Positions 33,864 through 38,440 of a DNA stretch of 38,440 bases are shown one piece after another. The translations under genes were made by a program, and so were the position numbers. Under the pieces are notes generated by a model. It was not told the origin of the DNA. It saw nothing but the letters and a program-made list of their open reading frames with translations, and made no database searches. The DNA is from Nocardia lijiangensis NBRC 108240 (GTDB taxonomy: Bacteria; Actinomycetota; Actinomycetes; Mycobacteriales; Mycobacteriaceae), in NCBI RefSeq assembly GCF_001613045.1, contig NZ_BDBP01000009.1, forward strand, positions 1-38,440. Direction: 5' to 3'. The stretch's first letter is position 1. Each line of letters opens with the position of its first letter.

Positions 33864-35974
33864 TGCTCGAGGCGACGATCTCCCGCATCCTGACCGTGCT
33901 GTCCGAGATCGCCGAGCGCGAGGGGGACGAGCCGGAACCAGGGCCGCGCTCGCCCGCGTCGGCGTCCGCCGTTGCCGAGGCCCGGCAGGCGCGGGGCGAT
34001 GGCTTCTCGCCGGAGTATCTGGACTTCTTGCGCCTGCACGACGGCTGGCCGGAATTCCCTTGGGGCATCACGCTCTTCGGCACGAGCGAGCTGACCGATG
34101 ACGAGACCTACCCGTATTACGAGGAGTCGCTGGAGGACTGCGAGGCGCCCGAGAAGCTGACGGACGCCCTGATCGTGGGCGCCTCCGGCAACGATCCTTC
34201 CCTGGTGCTGCTGCTCGACACCGGCGAGGTGGTCGACTTTCTGTACGAGGAGCGGGCACGGTTTCCCGGCTTCGGGGCTTTCCTGGCCGACAGGCTCAGC
34301 GCTGTGGAGTCCTATCTGGAGCAGCTGTTGCAGCATGAGGAGGCCGCACGCACCGACTGGACCCCGGCACATCGCGCCGCCAAGGAGGCGCGGCTTCTCG
34401 ACGAACTGCGCTGTGCCGCAACCGTCCGGCCTCGCGCGGCGGTCCCGGTTGCCACGGCGCCGCAGGCGCACGACCCGATGCCGGCGGCCGTCGTGCCCGG
34501 CGACCTGAGGGTGGGCAAGAAGAAACCCGAGGCGTCGGTGATGCTCGGTCTGGTGCTCTATCTCGGCTCCTATCCCTCGCCGGACGAGGTGGTCGGCTGC
34601 TTCCGGGCCTTCCGCCGTCAATTCCCCGTCGACGGCACTATGGCGTGGGCCGTGCCGAACGCGTTCGGCGGCTTTCCCGAGGACGCCGAACACCCCGACG
34701 ACGAGTCGTGGGCCCCGCAGATGCGCGTCGATGTCGGCGGTCACTTCGGCATCCGAGTCTCCGTGCGGGCCGAGGCCACTGCTGAGCGCTCCTACACCCT
34801 CAACGTCCGCGGCATCCCTCCCACCGACGATGCCCGCCCGCGGGCCGCGTTCTGCGAGGTCATCGTTCCCGCCGACGAGGACCCGGAGAGGCTCGCACGG
34901 CTGGCGGCCGAGTTGACCGAGCTGCTGCCGGTACGGTCGGGCCACGGCGGATACAGCGCCTACGTCTGGGACCGCGACGCCGCCGAGGACCCGTACCAGC
35001 GCGTCTTCTCCTGGTGCCGTCGCTTCTTCGCCCTCGACGTCGGACAGGTCGACGGCTGGCTCGAAGCGGCGACCGAGCATGTGGTCGGCGCCGGCTGGCT
35101 GACCATCCTCGGCCCTGCATTCGTCACGCACCTCGCCGGCCCCGCACTGCCTGCCTTCACCACCCCCGGCATCACCGTGACACGCTCACAGGGCGGCGGG
35201 GTCGTAATCCGGGCGGGCGAGCGCCCCTGCCTCGGCGATGTGCACCGCGGCGAGTTCCCCGTCGCCCTGGCCGAGGTCGACCGGTACCTGCTGCCGCTCA
35301 AGACCGGCGGCTGGCATCACACGTCGACTTGGTGGGCCACGCCGGGCCAGGCCTGGCAGCTGACCTACGACGAACTTCCTGGCGGTTTCGCCGACCACCG
35401 CGCCACATCGGCCTGGCTGACCCGCCTCATCGACCCGCAACGCTTCCTCGGCCCCACCGCCCGCGAGCAGGGCGAGGAACTTCTCGACCAGCTCAGCCGC
35501 CGACACGGGGGCGACTGGGCCGACCAATGGCGCACTGATCCCGACGACTTCACCTGGCTGCTCGGTCTGCTCACCAACGCCGCCCATCCCGCGGCCGGCC
35601 CGGAGAGCGTCACCGCCCTGGAGTTCGTCATCGCCTTCCCCGACGACGCGCCTGGCCAGGCGTACAGCCGACTGATCTACGCCTACCTGCTGCGCGACCA
35701 TCTCGACCGTGCCGAGGCTCTGCTGCCTGCCGCACTCGAACACGCCCCGCGCGCCCCGGACATCTTCCACAACGCCGCGTGTGTCGCGGCCCGCACCGGC
35801 GACCACGAGCGCGCACTGGAATTCGTACGCGCCGCGAAGCAGCACGGCTACACCGACTTCGCCTCGATGCTCGAGGACGAGGACCTGCGGGGTCTGCACG
35901 ACAACCCCGCCTTCGTCGCGCTCTTCACCAGCGAGCCGGGCCCCAGGTCCGACGAGGAAGAACAGGCCACATAA
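33863..35974 (+). CDS. SUKH + DUF3396 + TPR protein, polyimmunity-like
   Basis: A 703-residue cytosolic protein without signal or membrane helix. Residues about 45-155 look like a SUKH (SMI1/KNR4) immunity domain ([55 protein letters not shown]). Residues about 225-535 look like DUF3396, a type VI immunity family ([78 protein letters not shown]). The C-terminus has TPR-like helices ([54 protein letters not shown]). ATG 33863 overlaps the preceding small ORF; the frame is open back to 33728. Immunity fusions guard against several toxins in known systems. No toxin gene is seen beside it. Confidence 0.75.
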   Translation: MLEATISRILTVLSEIAEREGDEPEPGPRSPASASAVAEARQARGDGFSPEYLDFLRLHDGWPEFPWGITLFGTSELTDDETYPYYEESLEDCEAPEKLTDALIVGASGNDPSLVLLLDTGEVVDFLYEERARFPGFGAFLADRLSAVESYLEQLLQHEEAARTDWTPAHRAAKEARLLDELRCAATVRPRAAVPVATAPQAHDPMPAAVVPGDLRVGKKKPEASVMLGLVLYLGSYPSPDEVVGCFRAFRRQFPVDGTMAWAVPNAFGGFPEDAEHPDDESWAPQMRVDVGGHFGIRVSVRAEATAERSYTLNVRGIPPTDDARPRAAFCEVIVPADEDPERLARLAAELTELLPVRSGHGGYSAYVWDRDAAEDPYQRVFSWCRRFFALDVGQVDGWLEAATEHVVGAGWLTILGPAFVTHLAGPALPAFTTPGITVTRSQGGGVVIRAGERPCLGDVHRGEFPVALAEVDRYLLPLKTGGWHHTSTWWATPGQAWQLTYDELPGGFADHRATSAWLTRLIDPQRFLGPTAREQGEELLDQLSRRHGGDWADQWRTDPDDFTWLLGLLTNAAHPAAGPESVTALEFVIAFPDDAPGQAYSRLIYAYLLRDHLDRAEALLPAALEHAPRAPDIFHNAACVAARTGDHERALEFVRAAKQHGYTDFASMLEDEDLRGLHDNPAFVALFTSEPGPRSDEEEQAT

Positions 35975-36023
35975 AACTTGTCGGGTCCGAACGCTCGGGC
36001 AGGCTGCGCGAGAAGGAGAATCA

Positions 36024-36665
36024 GTGCGCAAGGTCTATGTCGTCACGCATCCGGAGGCGACCCATCATGTCGACCGCGTCGTGGGCGGATGGTTCGACTC
36101 CCGGCTGACCGCGGCAGGCACGCGCGCCGCGGCCGCCATCGCCGAGTCGTTGCGTGCGCGTATTCCCGGGGACACCGACGTGCAGGTGTACTCGTCGGAT
36201 CTGCTGCGCACAGCGCAAACGGCCGAAGCGGTCGGCGAAGCGCTGCGCGTGGCGCCGATCTTCGACGCGAGACTGCGCGAGAAGTCCTACGGCGAGGCGG
36301 GCGGACGGCCGCAGGAGTGGCTGGACCGGCGCTTCGTCCCGCCGCCCGCCGTCGGCGAACGCCTGAGACACGACGAGGGCATTACGGGCGCGGAGACCAA
36401 AATGGCTCTGGCGCAACGCATCTACGCCGCGATGCGAGAGATCCTGGACAGCCCCTGCGAACACCAGGTGATCGTGACGCACGGCTTCGCCATGACCTTC
36501 GTGGTGGCGGCGTGGATCGGGATGCCGATCGAGTCGGCGGACTACGTCGCCTTCCGCGCCCCGTCCGGCAGTATCACGGTGCTCACCGAGGACGATTTCT
36601 TCCACAACCGTGAGGTCTCGATCCTCGGTGACGCGCGACATCTCGAGGCCGTGCCCGCTACGTGA
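36024..36665 (+). CDS. Histidine phosphatase variant with THP instead of RHG
   Basis: A 213-residue histidine-phosphatase-fold protein. The usual RHG motif reads THP ([29 protein letters not shown]), so the phospho-accepting His remains but the first arginine is gone. The second Arg ([13 protein letters not shown]), the acid ([11 protein letters not shown]) and the second His ([11 protein letters not shown]) are kept. I recall a sub-group with [11 protein letters not shown] at this place, so the change may be characteristic rather than decay. GTG 36024 has AAGGAGA eight bases upstream. It is 50 bp after the polyimmunity-like gene on the same strand, which may be chance. Substrate unknown. Confidence 0.88.
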   Translation: MRKVYVVTHPEATHHVDRVVGGWFDSRLTAAGTRAAAAIAESLRARIPGDTDVQVYSSDLLRTAQTAEAVGEALRVAPIFDARLREKSYGEAGGRPQEWLDRRFVPPPAVGERLRHDEGITGAETKMALAQRIYAAMREILDSPCEHQVIVTHGFAMTFVVAAWIGMPIESADYVAFRAPSGSITVLTEDDFFHNREVSILGDARHLEAVPAT

Positions 36666-36749
36666 CCCGCGGCGCCGCGCACCCGCAATGACGAATCGCA
36701 CTCCAGCAAACGCGTCCCGCCGTCGATACGCACGGCGTACATTTCGATC

Positions 36750-37463
36750 ATGGAGACGGTCCAGCTCGGCGCACCGGACGGCCCCCTGCCCGCGCTGGCG
36801 GCCAGACCTGCGGGAACGGGCCCGTGGCCGGGCGTTGTCGTGGTGCACGACGTGCTCGGGCTCGGCCCGGATCTCGAAACGCACGTGGCGAGGGTCGCCG
36901 AGCACGGTTACCTGGCGGTTGCTCCCGATCTGTTCTCGCGCGGCCGCGTGCGTTGTATGCGCGCGGTGATGCGTGCGCTGTGGTTCACCGGAGGCAAGTC
37001 CGACGCCGACGCGGTCCCGGTACGCGACATCCTCGCCGCACGCGACCACCTGGTGTCGGATCCGGCGTGCACCGGCCGCACCGCCGTGATCGGTTTCTGC
37101 ATGGGCGGTGGTTTCGCATTGCTGACCGCGCCCCGCGGCTTCGACGCGGCGGCCCCGTTCTATCCGGGCCTCTACGGCGACTACCGCACCTTGCTCGACG
37201 GCATCTGCCCGGTGGTGGCCAGCTACGCCCGCCTCGACCCATCACTGGCCGGTGCGCCCGCCAAGTTGGAACGCACGCTCACCGAATTCGGTGTCGCCCA
37301 CGACATCAAGACCTATCCGGGCGTCACCCACGGCTTCGCCAACACCTTCCCCGGCGACCGGCTGCTGCGCGTCACCGGCCTCGGCCACGACGCCGACGCC
37401 TCCGAGGACGCCTGGCGCCGGATCTTTACGTTCTTCGAGACCCACCTCGCGCCACCGCGTTGA
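36750..37463 (+). CDS. Dienelactone hydrolase family protein
   Basis: A 237-residue alpha/beta hydrolase of the dienelactone hydrolase type, cytosolic. The nucleophile is the cysteine of GFCMGGGFAL, the histidine is in GVTHGFANTFPG, and the aspartate is probably in SYARLDPSLAG. The front VQLGAPDGPLPALAARPAGTGPWPGVVVVHDVLGLGP with the HDVLGL oxyanion region is typical. ATG 36750. Substrate unknown; many members hydrolyse xenobiotic or lipid-derived lactones and esters. Confidence 0.9.
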   Translation: METVQLGAPDGPLPALAARPAGTGPWPGVVVVHDVLGLGPDLETHVARVAEHGYLAVAPDLFSRGRVRCMRAVMRALWFTGGKSDADAVPVRDILAARDHLVSDPACTGRTAVIGFCMGGGFALLTAPRGFDAAAPFYPGLYGDYRTLLDGICPVVASYARLDPSLAGAPAKLERTLTEFGVAHDIKTYPGVTHGFANTFPGDRLLRVTGLGHDADASEDAWRRIFTFFETHLAPPR

Positions 37464-37508
37464 CCGACCGGCTCGATCACTCACCGAGAGCCTGCCATGG
37501 CGCCGCGA

Positions 37509-38360
37509 TCAGCGCGGCAGAGGAACCCCCAGCAGCCCGTGCGCGCCGTACCAGACGGGGCCGACGTTGAGCCGCTCCGGGTAGCGCGCGACCATGTCGT
37601 CGAAGAACTGCTGCGGGGTGGGTTTCTCCGCGAGGAGCCGTTGCGCGTCGCGCAGGTATCGGCGGGTCTGGTCGATGATGCTCGGATCGTCGGGCAAGTC
37701 GCGGTTCTTGTGCCCGGCCACCACCGCGCGGGGTTCGAGTGACTCGACGATATCGAGTGCGGCAAGCCATGATTCGAATCCGCCGTCACCCGTTTCCAGC
37801 AGCATCTGGTGTACTCCGTTGTAGACCACGTCACCTCCAACGATCAGGCCGATAGCGGGAACGTGAAGGACGGTGGTGTCGTCGGTGTCGGTGTGGCCGA
37901 CTTCGACGGCGGTGATCCGCCGGCCTTCCAGCTCGAATCCCTCGGCCGGGATGGGCTGGTAGACGAGTGGGGTGTCCGGAATCAGGCCGGGAAAGTCGGA
38001 ATCCCAGAAGAACTCCCGGAACTCGACATTCTTGCGCATCATCTCGATGGTGCCCTCGGTGGCGTACGGGATCGCGCCGGGGAACCGTTCGAGCAGCTCG
38101 CCGGTGCCGAACCAGTGGTCACCGTGCCCATGGGTTGCGTAGATGTGGGTCAGCTGTTTTCCGAAGCTCGCCACCCAGTCGCCGACCTGCTGGGTCTGCT
38201 CGCGGGTGAACGGCGGATCGACCAGTACGGCCGCGTTGTCGCCGATGATCAGCGTCGAGGCCAATGGGGACGACACTATGGGACCGCCGTCGGGCAGCCG
38301 TTCCGGCCGGTTGCGGGGGACCCCGTCGCTCACCATTACTTCGTAGCGCATTTCGGTCAT
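37509..38360 (-). CDS. Metallo-beta-lactamase-fold hydrolase
   Basis: A 283-residue hydrolase with the HxHxDH metal motif THGHGDHW, GHTDTDDTT histidine, GGDVVYN aspartate and VVAGHKN histidine, a full two-metal set. There is no signal peptide, so it is cytosolic, which argues against a periplasmic beta-lactamase. ATG 38360 has AAAGGAG about ten bases upstream. The pattern is that of quorum-lactonase or general hydrolase branches; substrate not predictable. Convergent with the dienelactone hydrolase gene, 45 bp apart. Confidence 0.9.
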   Translation of the reverse strand: MTEMRYEVMVSDGVPRNRPERLPDGGPIVSSPLASTLIIGDNAAVLVDPPFTREQTQQVGDWVASFGKQLTHIYATHGHGDHWFGTGELLERFPGAIPYATEGTIEMMRKNVEFREFFWDSDFPGLIPDTPLVYQPIPAEGFELEGRRITAVEVGHTDTDDTTVLHVPAIGLIVGGDVVYNGVHQMLLETGDGGFESWLAALDIVESLEPRAVVAGHKNRDLPDDPSIIDQTRRYLRDAQRLLAEKPTPQQFFDDMVARYPERLNVGPVWYGAHGLLGVPLPR

Positions 38361-38440
38361 GATTTCCGTGCTCCTTTCAGCGCAGCTCGCGAGGCTGCTG
38401 TGTCGAAGTCACCGCAGGTTCGGTCCTGTCAGGAACTGTT

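Noticed and set aside
36024..36665. The THP-type phosphatase as a dead pseudogene
   Set aside because: The frame is intact, the other catalytic residues are kept and the ribosome site is good.

Overview
The window is high-GC DNA from a mycolic-acid-type actinobacterium, most likely Nocardia or a close relative. It encodes mycothiol ligase MshC, a leaderless-friendly set of GTG/TTG starts, and a gene set that I recall as collinear in parts with Mycobacterium tuberculosis Rv2130c-Rv2139 (mshC, SCO1664-family, DUF3090, histidine phosphatase, uppP, DUF5703, lppL, pyrD) and with Rv2640c-Rv2643 (arsR, cadI, arsR, arsenic transport/reduction). No rRNA, tRNA, CRISPR array or transposase was seen.

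Layout. 1-2.5 kb: a GTP cyclohydrolase II (ribA-like) downstream of a PfkB-fold protein whose catalytic aspartate is missing. 2.5-3.5 kb: a micro-ORF and two tandem paralogous small proteins of unknown function. 3.5-5.9 kb (minus): lppL, DUF5703 and pyrD, translationally coupled. 6.0-9.0 kb (plus): a small unknown protein, an MTB12-like lipoprotein and an MMPL transporter. 9.1-13.5 kb (minus): aldo/keto reductase homologue, then haem uptake hmuT-hmuU-hmuV with an IdeR/DtxR-like box at hmuT and an 18-bp tandem repeat between hmuU and hmuV. 13.7-19.7 kb (plus): uppP, histidine phosphatase, DUF3090, SCO1664-family kinase-like protein, aldo/keto reductase, mshC. 19.9-25.5 kb: metallo-beta-lactamase-fold hydrolase, then (minus) an acyl-CoA synthetase and a Tat-exported two-domain multicopper oxidase coupled to a ZIP transporter with an extra extracytoplasmic domain.

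25.5-28.7 kb is the most unusual region: a five-gene F0-only ATP synthase cluster (atpI-like, a, c, b, and a b' protein that stops where the fused delta domain of mycobacterial AtpH would begin). It has no F1 genes, a TACTAC-N5-GTAGTA operator of BlaI/CopY type in front and a strong hairpin behind. 28.8-31.4 kb is an arsenic resistance locus: divergent arsR1 / arsI(cadI), arsR2, a MIP-family channel where mycobacteria carry an Acr3 pump, and arsC; ArsR-type operators are visible. 31.6-32.5 kb holds a decayed gene with two frameshifts and two in-frame stops. 32.5-38.4 kb carries an ATP-dependent DNA ligase, a large SUKH + DUF3396 + TPR protein that looks like a polyimmunity protein without a toxin, a variant histidine phosphatase, a dienelactone hydrolase and a second metallo-beta-lactamase-fold hydrolase.

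Functional threads: mycothiol made through MshC can serve the ArsC reductase as electron donor (known for actinobacterial ArsC enzymes, inferred here); iron/haem and copper/divalent metal handling recur (hmuTUV, multicopper oxidase-ZIP); cell-envelope functions recur (uppP, mmpL, lipoproteins). All family names are from recognition of the translated sequence, without database searches.
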